A stretch of DNA of 64,000 nucleotides from Ammopiptanthus mongolicus (lineage: Eukaryota > Streptophyta > Magnoliopsida > Fabales > Fabaceae). Location of the stretch: NCBI GenBank assembly GCA_039655645.1, contig CM077346.1:41596615-41660614 (forward strand), in the 5' to 3' direction. Numbering within the stretch: position 1 is the stretch's first letter; the number at the start of each line of letters is the position of its first letter. This document shows positions 48,101 through 60,100 of this stretch, one piece after another. The notes beneath the pieces are model-generated. The model did no database searches. It saw only the letters and a list, made by a program, of their open reading frames with translations, and was not told the origin of the DNA. Position numbers and translations under genes: made by a program.

Positions 48101-51100
48101 ATTGTCGCTGCATGCATCAGCTCTGGATTTGCAGATCTGAACAAAATCAATAACAAATAAGAAGCCTTTGAAGATCTGTTCAAGTTTCCACCTTTTTTGT
48201 TTAAAGTTGATTTCTTTGGATTTTAATTGAATGTTTTATGTTTCTTCTTCTGGATTTTGTCTCAGATCTATCTTGGTAACATTTTTTAGCATTCAGATCT
48301 TCATATTATGTTTGTTAATTCGGGGTTTGTTGTTGTTTGCCTCTTCTATCTTCTATTCTTCATTTTTTTTTCAGAACCTGAACCATGCAAACCCGACCAT
48401 GCACCCGCCGACCCGCCACCCGCCCAATCCGATGATACAAATGGTCGAGAATGGGTTAGATATCTAGGGTTTCGGTTGTCTTCGGGTTGGGTTTTTTTGG
48501 CTAGAACCTGCTCGAACCTGCCCGATGTCCACCCCTAACGCGCGCCCCACGCACCGCTGCCCTCTCTGTGTGTGTGATCCACACGCCGACTTCCAGGCCG
48601 CCGTCACCACGCAACAGCCGCCTTTTTGATCGTCGGCCCCTCCTTGTTCAGATCTGAGTTTTTCGAGTCCTTCCAGCATGTCTGAATCAGAGACGACACA
48701 GTCCACCACTACTACGGCTCCTCCGCCTCCTCCGGTTGCCATTCCAGCCCTAAATCCGAATGATCTTCCAGTTTTGCACTCTTTCTATCTCCTCAATAGT
48801 AAGAACTATCTCTAATTGGCCCAGGTTATGTGCACTACTCTTGAAGATCGTAGGAAGTTGTCACCCATTGAGGGGGATGCCCCAAAGAAAGATGACCCAC
48901 AATTTGGAATTTGGGATGACGAAGATTCTTTGATCATGACTTGGCTTTGGAACTCTACGACTCCAAATATCAATAAGAATTTTATGTTTTCTACTTCTGC
49001 ACGTGAAATTTGGGATAGTTTTTGTCGGACCTATTCTATGAAATAGGATATTTCTACGTGTTATGAATTAGAAAATACAATTTTCAATACCACGCAAGGA
49101 CCTCTCTTTGTGACTAATTATTATGGGAGTCTAAATGGTTTATGGATTGAGCTGGAGCAAAATCAGAATTTAAAGATGAAGTGCACAGAGGATTTTGCTA
49201 GTTTAGTAAAGTTTATTGAACGTGGACGAGTCTTTAGATTTCTCTCTGGGTTGAATTCTGAGTGTGACCCTATTCGGTTTCAGATTTTGGGTAAGGGCAA
49301 ACTTCCTTCTCTCTCCGAGGTATTCTACACTGTTAGGGGGGAAGAAAGTCGTCGGGCTGTAATGTTGAGTAATGATTCTTCCAGTGATGGTTCTACTTTG
49401 GATACTGGCAAAGGTCCTGCAAGTGGGTTATCATCTGGAAAGCGTGGATCATCCTCTTGGAAACCTTCCACCAAAGCTAATCGTGAAGAACGTTGGTGTA
49501 ACCATGGTTGTCAGACTCACGAGTCTAGGTTGACTCGTGGAGGGGGGTAGACTCGACTCGTAGACTCGTAAGAGTCTACTTACTATTAAAAAAAACTATA
49601 CATGACATATATACATAACACAACAGTAACAAAATAGTAACAAAGGCAATTAACATTCACATAAGTCAAGTACATAACAAAAATAAGTCTATAACAATGT
49701 CAATAACATAAGTCAAGTACATAACAAAAATAGCTCCTAATTTCTTCACATGTCTAAATCCAATCCACCAACTACATCAGTCCCATGTTTCCAACTAGGA
49801 TCAGTCCTATTTCTTGGGATATTAACCCTTCCCCTACCTCTGGAACTTCCACCAGTTGATGTTGTAGTAGCTGGGTTGTTACCCGATTGAGACATTGCAA
49901 GGAAGGGAAGAAGTTAAGATGAACAAGCTGGGAAGGAGGCGTGTAAGGAAGGAACCAAGGAAGGGAGGGAGAAGAAGTTTTGAGCAGAAACAAACAGAGA
50001 AGAGCTCTCAGATGAAGACCTTCGTGCAGAAACAGAGAAGAACCTTTGCCCAGGACAGAGGTGGCACAGGGAAAGAGACGCGGCCGGTAAGGAGGAGGCG
50101 TAGGGAGGAGGTGGCTTTGTGAGGTTAGGTTTTGGGAGGGTTTCCAAAGTTGCAGAACAGAGAGGTGAGGATTGAAGAAGGGGGGAGGCATTGCGCGATT
50201 TTGTGAAAAGAAGAGGGAATTAAAGTTTTCCACCCAAAACAGCCTCCGTTTTGGGCATTTTGAGCCAAAAAATAAAAAATCAACAGACTTGGTTACTCGC
50301 TCCACTGACTCGCGAGTCTACCGAGTCAACCCGAGTCCAACCGTGTTTGACCAAGTTTACCCCCCCATCCGATTCTAGTAGCGAGTTCACCAGTTTTGGG
50401 CACTTAGAAACGCAAACTCGTCTGAGTCAACTCGTTGACTTGTGAGTTTGACAACCATGGGTGTAACTATTGCAGGAAGTCGGGTAAGGAAACTTGTTTT
50501 AAACTCCATGGCAAAGACAAGGTTCTTGGACGGTTTAAAGGCCTTCAATAAAGGCAGGTTAATCAAACAGTATGAGACTTGGTTATTGAGGGTGAAGAGG
50601 TATCTGCACCACCATCTGGGGAGGAAGTTCTGACACTTAGTAAGGTTGAGCTGGATCGTTTGCACACTATCTTGGATTCTATGATTAAGCCTTCTGGCAA
50701 TTGTTCTCTAGCCATGACTGGTAAGAATTTAAGTTCATTATCCTTTAATGTTTCTAGTATTGTATCTGAGGATATCTGGATTATTGACTCTGGTGCTACT
50801 GATCAATGACCCGTCATGCCTCATTTTTCCACTTACTCTAAGTTGTCTGATGAGCATCACATCACGGTTTCTAGTAGATCCCATGTCCCTGTTTCAGGAT
50901 GTGGTACTATTGCACTTCAACCTTCCCTTCCCTTAGGAAGGCAGGCTTACACTTCTTATGGTTTATGTAGATGACATTATCATTGCCGATGATGAGGTTG
51001 AGAAACAGGTTCTAAGAGAAAAACTAGCTGCGCAGTTCGAAATGAAGGACTTGGGGAAGCTAAAGTACTTCCTTGGGATAGAGGTTGCCTACTCCAAACA

Positions 51101-54100
51101 GGGCATCTTTATTTCTCAAAGGAAATATGTCTTGGATCTTCTTAAGGAGACAAGTAAACTAGGTTGCAAAACCATAGGGGCACTTATTTGACAAAATCAC
51201 AAGATTGGAAATAATGAGGAGAGCCCAAGTGTGGACAGGGCACAATATCAAAGACTTGTTTGAAAACTGATATATTTATCTCACACCAGACCGGACGTAG
51301 CCTATGCTGTCAGTGTGGTTAGCTAGTTCATGCATGATTTTGAGGAGAAGTCCAAGAAGAGGACTTCTGTTTCAGAGAGAGCAAAAATTGTCAATTGAAA
51401 CCTATACAGATGCAGATTATGCCTGGTCGATTGTAGACAGGCGGTCTACCTCAGGTTACTGCATGTTTTTAGGAGGAAATTTGCTGACCTGAAGAAGCAA
51501 GAAACAAAATGTTGTTGCAAGGTTAAGTGGAGAGGCAGAATTTCGAGCTATGGCACAAGGAATTTATGAACTGTTATGGATGAGAATCATACTTGATGAT
51601 CTCATGATAAAATATGAAGCTCCTATGAGGTTATTATGTGACGATGCTCACAACCCGGTTCAACATTATCGAACAAAGCACATAGAGATTGATCGCCATT
51701 TTATCAAGGAAAAATTAATAAATGGTCTTATAACTATAGAGTACGTCCCTTCAGAACACCAATTAGCAGATGTTTTCACCGAGGGACTTCCCACAGAATG
51801 ATTTTAAGGGTCTTACTTGCAAGCTGAGAATGATAGATGTTCACTCACCAGCTTGAGGGGAGTGTTGTAATATATCGGAAGATACGATATTTTCTTTTAG
51901 CCTATATATTGTAACCTATGTTGTACACAACAGATTAAGCAATAATATTCAAACATTCAGAATTCCTTTTTTAAACACACCATATGTGAAACTTTTGTTA
52001 AAAAAAGCACCTTATGTGAAACTCGGATATGGGGAAACAAAAAAGTGTGTATTTGCTATTATCATAAAATTGGTATCAGCTCAAGTTTCTTATATGAAAA
52101 ACAGGTGTGGACTTACTGAATGAATGTGTTTAAGTTTCTAATTTTACACTTTGACATTAAGATTTTTATGGTTCTAAAATGATTAAGGATTAGTTTTGGT
52201 CAATGATTGTACCTACTGGTTCTAGTCCGAGTTTTTTTTTTGAGCTTCTGACTTTGAGACTTGTCACTTTTGATTTGGTTTTCCACTTGAGCTGTACAAG
52301 TGGCATTGAGTAAGTTAATGCATCCATCTCAGTAATGTATTTGCCATTCTGGTGAGAAGATCCAACTGATATTAATGTAGGACTCTCTTCAAGGATTCAT
52401 ATGCAACCATTGTGGAGTCCATGAAGTGGGCTCTGATACAGTGATAAGGCACAATTGTGTTGTCCTTGGTATAGAACATAACCACCATAATATATCTCAA
52501 TAATATCCGCTTTGCGTGAGCCATTAATTATTGACTACTAATAAAATACAAGTCTACTTTAGTACAGATCCAAGGTAGGGTCAAATCTATACAAGATACA
52601 ACTAACAATACCCAATTTCTCAAGTTCTTGGGATAGCTGATGTCTAAATGTGCAAACTAGTTCTTGCAGAAGCATCACTTTCCTCATTGATGAAGTATGT
52701 AGTAATCTTGTTCTGTATGGGATCATGAAGATAAAATACTTTTCTTACTTTATGTAAACCCTGCAATTCCTTTTCTTGCTATCTTTATCCATATGGTGGT
52801 ATTTATTTATTTTTTCAGATAAGCTTGAATTTGCAATAATTTATAGTGGTGTGGTGCTTGATTATTGTTTTCATTCTGCTGTTTACTTTTGTTTTCATTC
52901 CGCTGTTTACTTTTGTTTTCTGGATGTAATTTAGCATAAATGTCAACTTCGGGATGCTAACGAGATATGTCATTTTGTTTAGAATACAAATGACAGTTTC
53001 TCTGTCAAGGACTGTTACTGAAAGTCAGACTGTATTTCCTTTATATATCTGTCTGGCAAGGCTGGTTTCTGATGTTAGAGTTCCAGAGGTAGGAATGCTG
53101 CCTCTAAAGCTGAATTAATTTATATTCCTTATGCCAACCATTTTCAAACTTCTTAGTGTAACTTCTATCTAAGATGTTTTTGTGCTGCATAATACTTTTT
53201 GTTTTAACTTACCAAAAACAAAAAAGTATTCTGCTGTGTATCAAATCAGTCGGATTTTCATCTTTCGGAATTGCCCCGGAATTGATGTGGATACTCAAGT
53301 CCAAGCAAAGTTTACACTCCCTGAAGTCAATAAGTTAGCTGTGGAGGCTAGATCTCGCTCACTTGTTATCTTGTTTGTCAGCACCTGTATGTATATGCTT
53401 ATGAAATCCAATTGTTTATTTCATATCTATAATTTTTCCTAAGTTCCTTGCTAAAACTATTTACTTGCAGTTAAAAAATCAAATTCATCATCTGGAGTGG
53501 ATGCAGGCCTGGTGCCTATGGATCTGACTTCTTTGGATTGTAAGATATGATAACTTTTGTCATACAAATGCATGCTTTGCTACATTGTTACTTGAGCCTC
53601 TTATTTTTTTTGGGGAGGGGGGGGGATGGCCACGAGGTGTCCCTGCATCCAGAGTGTGTGGACTAAACACCGCTCAGGCAGCGAGCGGCCTGGCCACAAG
53701 GTGCTTCCAATGGGTTTCTAATCCCTGCACTGTGATAAGAACCGGTATGCTATTATGGAGGAAATAGGGAAAATCCCCAATTACAAAACAATATCGCAGA
53801 TCTTCGAGGACCTACAACTCCAATGCCAAAAGGCCCCAATTCTCTCAAATGACAAGATCCCCCTCTCTCTCAATCTCTCCTCTTATTTATAGGCAACATG
53901 CCTTATTTCCCCTAATTATCTCCCTAACTCACCCACTAACTAACTAACTAACTAGAGATTATCTATCAATACTCCCCCTTTAAAGATTCTATTTTGATGA
54001 CTTTATGATATGAATTCGATTTTATTATCATACAAAACTCTACTACTTTCCCCCTTTAAAGGTGAACCACAAATTTCCCCGGGTCCCACTGTTTGAAGCA

Positions 54101-57100
54101 TGACGACCAAGTTGCCGTAGAAGTATACAAATCTCCACCAGGTTTGCAACGCCAACTTGCTGTATGAATGAGACTAGAAGTAGGCTCTGCATCTGAGTTT
54201 GTTCACTTACCCATACTTGACCCAAAAATGTCCGACTTGTGAAATGCTAATTCTTTCTTCAGCCTTTTAACTTCTGCCTCCCCTTGGGACTGCATGGCTA
54301 AATCCTTGAAGTTAGCCCAGACTCCTCCATAGTGTTGGCCTTGGCCCAATATATCAAAAAATGAGCTCCAGATGCTGAATTTTATTTCCACTCCTCCTTC
54401 TTCATGTTCCTAATTAGAATGAAAATTTTGGGCCTGGCCCATTAGGTCATAATATTGGCCCAATTTCTGAAATGCCAATCCTGCCCTAACTCCCGCTGGT
54501 CCACCATGTGCGCTGCCACCCTCCTTAGCCACAAGTGTCTCGTCGACCACCATACAAGGATCACAGTTTGGCGGTTTCGACGGTGACGGCGGCCTGACAA
54601 ATCTCCATCTCTCAACACCCTTGGCCCCTTTGTAGCAGTGGTGTTACATGTTTGGGGTTGTGATGCGACTGGCATCTCCACCTTTGTCTTAACCGCGACC
54701 ATTAGTCGCCGCATGAGCATTGTTGGAGTCTCACATTGGATAATGATATGGCCTGAATAGTATTTATAAGTGGAGGGCAACCCTCACCCCATGAGCTAGC
54801 TTTTGGGGTTGACTTAGGCCCAAACTCAAATTCTAAGATGGTATCAGAGCCTATCCGAAATCTGTTGGGCCATCCGCAGATGTCCAGTCTTGCAAACTTC
54901 ACGCTCCAGATGTCCAGTCCTAGGCGTGAGGGGGGTGTGTTGGAGTCCCACATTGGATAGTGATATGGCCTGAATAGTGTTTATAAGTGGGGGACAACCC
55001 TCACCCCCATGAGCTAGCTTTTTGGGTTGAGTTAGGCCCAAACCCAAATTCTAAGAAGCATCCCCGTTCGACAGTTCTGGCAGTGGCCTGACTGGAAGTG
55101 CCTCGTCAATCGTCATTCCAAACTTTTGAGTAGTGCTGCCAGCTTGGGTTGCCATGCGACAACCATCTTGTTCTCGACCTCTATCTTCTTTTCCTTATCA
55201 AGATTTTGTTGGGACTGCAGTGGTTTCCCTCTCTCTGTACTGAATTGTTTCTGGTGGTCCTCCTCCTCAACCTCGGTCACCACTACTGCCTTGCCCTTGT
55301 CTTGTGCATGTTGGATTGCAGCCTCAATCTTGGCTGCTACTACTTCATCAGATATCTCCTCCACTGCCTCTCTCTTTTCTGGTCTTCGTCGGTTTAACTC
55401 AGTTTCACCTTCTACTTCTTGAGAAGTCTCCGTCACTGCTGCCCATAGCTTGCTTGCTGTTGGCGTTCCCTCCATGGGCGAGTTAGGGTCCCACGGTTCT
55501 GGTGGCGGCAGTGGGTCGTTCGGCCTGCTCAAGACCCACCCCTCCAAGCATCTCCTCTCTCGCATCTCATGTTCACCTTCTGCTTTTTGCCGCTTCCTCC
55601 TTTGGATGTTCTTTGCTGTTGGCGTTCCCTCCATGGGCGAGTTAGGGTCCCGCAGTTCTGGTGGCGGCAGTGGGTCGTTCGGCCTGCTCAAGACCCACCC
55701 CTCCAAGCATCTCCTCTCTCGCATCTCATGTTCACCTTCTGCTTTTTGCCGATTCCTCCTTTGGATGTTCTTTGCTGACTTCTTGGACCCATTCCTTTTT
55801 ATTCTAAATTTCTATTTGCTCTTCCTGGATGAAATTTGCTCCCATCCTCTGAAACTACCGATTTTGGTTTTGCCTCTATTCTCGTTGTTCTCGCTTCTGT
55901 TTTCGTATTTGTTTCTCTTGCTAGTTTCATCTCCCTACAACTGGTTTCTTCTCTGTCTCCTATGGTTCTTGATCTCCAGAACTTCAACTTTATTTTCTTT
56001 TCTTGGCTCCACTGGTTCTGTTCTTGTTTCTTCATTTTCCGAACCAAAGATCGTATCTCCTCCTATTGCATTTCTCCTCCTAGTGCACTTATATGGCTGG
56101 ATTGCCGAAATTTCCGAAGCTGCTCACGAAAATCCTCAATCATCTTCTGCTGGTCTTCAAGTTGTTGCCTATCTTTCTCCCTCCAACGCTCAATGTGCTT
56201 CCTCCAGAGAGCAATTTCTCTCAGCATCTCTTCAAGAATCTGGAGGGTCTGCACCTCCTAATGCCCAAAGGCCCCAATTCTCTCAAATGACAAGATCCCT
56301 CTCCTCTTATTTATAGGCAACATGCCTTATTTCTCCAAATTATCTCCCTAACTCCCCATTAACTAACTAACTAACTAAGAAACTAACTAGCGATTACCTA
56401 TCACACTGCAGGTAAAGCCCGCCCACATGGAGCTTAGTTTGCCAACTGAGCCATACCCTAGTAGTTACTTGAGCCACTTTGAATTTACATTTTTTATACT
56501 TGTCTTTTGTGAAACATAAAAAAGGAAGAATTTAATTAAGTGAAGTACCTATAAAAAGACATGAAATCCTCCCATAAAGAATGGACAGAGTAATGCTGCC
56601 TGAAATATTGAATCAATTGAAGACGACAGTGAAAGTTCGGTATGTAGCTGTGCACTTTTTAATGGAATATGATGCATTTGTCTTAAGCATAATGCTTAAA
56701 TTTTCAGTGACTGGTCCTTATCTTCGGACCTTCTTCATCTGAATAGATTCTCACTTCTTTGTCGGCTAGAGGCAATGTGTGCTGTAACCAACCGCCTTTT
56801 ACATTGCCCGTGTATTGCACTTTTCCAAACCAATTACTTTTTTCTCTCTAACTTTCCAACATGGTATTAGAGCTTCTTTGACCAACCGAGTGGTAAATGG
56901 TAGTCCTTTCCACCCCATTCTTAATTAATTTTTTATTTTTTTGATAATTTTTTTTGAGAAAGATGGGAAACAAAACAAAGATAGATTGGTAACACATCCA
57001 CATAAGCTTACAACAAAAAAGCAAAACCTAAGATACTAAAACACTTATCAAAGCTCGCCAATCCCTCTGCATGTCTGCAAAGATACCTTTCTAAAGAGGG

Positions 57101-60100
57101 CATAGGTAGAACACCCAAGGAAAGCTAAAAGCACAACTCTATCCCAAATGCAATCTAGGCTTGAAAAGGTGCCCTTGAAAATTCTATTCTTTTCCAGCCA
57201 TAAAGAACAGAAAAGACAGAAGACTGCCACTGAATCTTGGCTTTTTTGTGAGAGCCGAACCCTATAAACTTAATGAGAAGAAAGTGATGCAGGTCCATAG
57301 GGCAGACCCAACGCTCTTCAAAAATCCCAAACAGCCTATTCCGAAGAAATCTTGCTGCCGAACAGTGTAAAAAAGTTGCGGCTTGGTTTCTAAACTAGAG
57401 CAGTACATAATACACATATTCGAAGACAAAGCAATAAGCTGTCTGCTCTTTTATAGCAAGTCATTAATATTAATCCTGTTAAGAATAGTTGTCCGGTCAA
57501 AATATTTGACCTTAGAGGGAGATTTGGATTGCCAAATGAATTTATCCAAAGCAAACTTTTCTCTATTAGGAGAATGAGTTAAGAACTGGAAAGATTTGCA
57601 AGTGAAAACACCTAAAGAATCGAGAGTCCAAATTCTTCTTAATTAAGTTATAATTTTAGCGCAAGGTATGATGGCTTTTTAGAGACAAACACCATTCTTG
57701 ACCTGCGCCCAACAGCCTAAGCTCTTGGGATGAGTTAGTTCCTGACAATATTTATTAGTATCTTGCTCTAGTTTTGTTGCAAACAAATGAAGTGTTTTGT
57801 TATCCAAATATCTTACTACCAAGGAACTAATAAGTTTCATATTGGACAGTAAACTATATGGTCTACTGAAAATCATAAGATTGTATGCACGGTCAATTCT
57901 GATACTTTTTAATGTCCATCTAGTCATGGATGAAAATTTTCCCAATTATTTTGATTTTGAATGTGTGCTAGAACTCCTCTTTAAATTTTACTTCATTCTA
58001 TGCTTGACAGCAAGAGCTGGACAATACTGCTTATGTGGGAAGGTATCTTTAGAATCACTTTATATGGCTTGGGATAGTTCTCCAAACTTTCATTTGGGAC
58101 AGCGAGCTGAGATCATGTCAACTGTGGATTTGCTTCCATGTATTGTGAAGGTATCATATCTATATGGGGCTGATGATCAACAATCTTTACTCTGCTATCT
58201 TTCATGCTAGTTAAAGTTTATGCTATGCATAGCCCACTATTTTTTGTCTTAAGAATCCATTTCAAGCTCTATTATCTATTCTTTACAATTTATGATATAT
58301 GTACTAGTTTACAAATTTCTTTATGTTGCAGTCAGACTTTCAAAATGAGGACACAAGCATCTCCATTCATGTTCCTTGTAATTCAGAGAATGTGGTTGGT
58401 ACTAGCTTCCACTTATTTTATTCAATGAGCAAGAGATCCACACACCTAAATGCAACAATAGACTTTAATATATAATGGAGAACTTGTATTGACTGCTACT
58501 TGTTTCTTTTCTGTTCGTTGGGTTTCTAAAGAGTACATCAAAGAAGCTACAAATCACAATTTCTGCTGAAGAGTTTGGATCCAAAGAAAAATCTCCCTAC
58601 CATACATATGCTGGCAGTGAAGTACCGTCGTCGTCATTATCTCATATCATTCGGTAAATTTCATTTTTCTCATAAGCATTTGTTGGTTAAAGCATATATG
58701 GTTGCTAAGGTTGTTAGTTCTTTCCTTCATTGGAAATTTTTTGTTATTTATATACAAAACTCAAAAAGTGAACACAGTGACATCTGAACATCATTGCAAA
58801 ATGGAACTAGCTTTTAGCTCAGTTGGTGTACCTGGCTACTCTCTTGTACTTGAATTTGTCTGCATTCCTTTGCTAGTTCCGTTTGGTGCACTTATCCTCC
58901 ACAACAGCTATTTTTTGGCCTCTTAATCTTTGTTTAATTGTAGCCAAAGGTCGTATGTGGATTATTATGGGTCTCATCTGGAAGATGTTGGGCTCTTTTA
59001 TTCCTATTTATTGTTAAAAGAAAAATATTCTGTGATTCATGACAGTATGGTTATTGTATTCTTGTAGGATGAAACTGAGTATAGAAGCTTTTCTGTGGTT
59101 CTATTGCCTATATTGTCTGCATCATTTCTCCTTAAGTTTCTGTGGTACTGAAGCTGAAATTGTAATCTCTTTTGCTTTTTCTTAATCAAGTCCTTTTGTC
59201 ATTGCAAAGTGAAATTTGCTTTTAACTTGGTGGACCTGCTACTCTCTTGTGATTGACTCATGTACATTCTTTGCTAGTTCCACGGTACACTTAACCCTGC
59301 ACAACAAATATTTTTTGGCCTCTTTGTCTTTGTCTAATTGTAGCCAAAGATTTTATGTGGAGCATAACGGGTCTCATCTTGAAGATGCTGGGTTCTTTTC
59401 TTTCAAGTTCTAGTTAAAGTAAAATACTTCTTGAGATTCATCACAGTATGGTTATTGTATTGTAGTATGGAACTGTCATTTTGTAGAGTATAGAAGCTTT
59501 TCCTCGCTTCTATTGCCTATATTGTCTGCATCATTTCTTGTATTGGTTTCTGCAATACTCGAGGTGGAATTGGGGTGCATTTTATTTTGGTTAATTAAGT
59601 CCTTCTGTCATCTAAGCAGCCAGAATGGGAGGTTTACACTTGATCGATTTGCTCTATTCTCTTGGAATTTTTATAATTATGGCATGCATTTTAACTACTA
59701 GCTGCTTGTATGGTCCAGGTTGAGGGAAGGAAATGTCATGTTTAATTACAGGTATTACATTTTAACTTTTTTGTCATAGGATATTTTTCCTGGCTTCTTT
59801 TTGGCTTGTATATGAGTTTATGGTCATGGTCATTTTAATGGACATTCTCCGTTACATATGCAGTTGTTCTGATGATTTCTATTTTTTTTCTGTCCTCCCT
59901 TATGTTTTGTTGTAAGACTTCATGGTCCCACAATAGGATTTTATTGTCAAAATAGAATAATTGTGTAATTATAGTAGATTGTATAATTATTAGCACAGAT
60001 CATTCTGTGCCTTAGTTTTATGGTCATGGTCATTTTAATGGAGATTCTCGGTTACATATGCAGAGGAATTTGAGAACTCTTTTGTTCTGAACGGCTGATG

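Larger units (their letters stand above)
47067..51977 (+). mobile_element. Deleted Ty1/copia element in EMF2 intron 3
   Basis: The LTRs are 47067-47269 and 51863-51977, with target duplication CACCA at 47062-47066 and 51978-51982. It carries gag, the start of protease, part of RT and RNase H; integrase and the first part of RT are missing. Two hAT-type insertions lie inside (47486-48537 and 49503-50459). Without them only 2.9 kb remains. It is in the same orientation as the gene. Confidence 0.9.
53733..56403 (-). mobile_element. Second RT-less LTR element, minus strand, in EMF2 intron 6
   Basis: An exact target duplication CACTG flanks it (53728-53732 and 56404-56408). The left LTR is 53733-53968. 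The right LTR matches it only from about 56258 to 56403, so the 5' LTR has lost its U5 side and the primer-binding site. The tract 'AAAGGGGGAGTAT' (minus strand) precedes the left LTR. LTRs share 'GTTAGTTAGTTAG' with the element at 44906. There is no RT. A TRIM is nested inside. It runs opposite to the gene. Confidence 0.85.

Noticed and set aside
49772..50305. 177-codon minus-strand frame inside the hAT derivative
   Set aside because: It overlaps the better-supported BED-type start in another frame; the composition is low-complexity Pro/Ser/Leu with no domain.
55450..56316. 288-codon plus-strand frame in intron 6, the longest on that strand nearby
   Set aside because: It is antisense to the coding frames of the minus-strand element and rich in Leu/Ser/Phe, as expected from the complement of Glu/Lys-rich codons.
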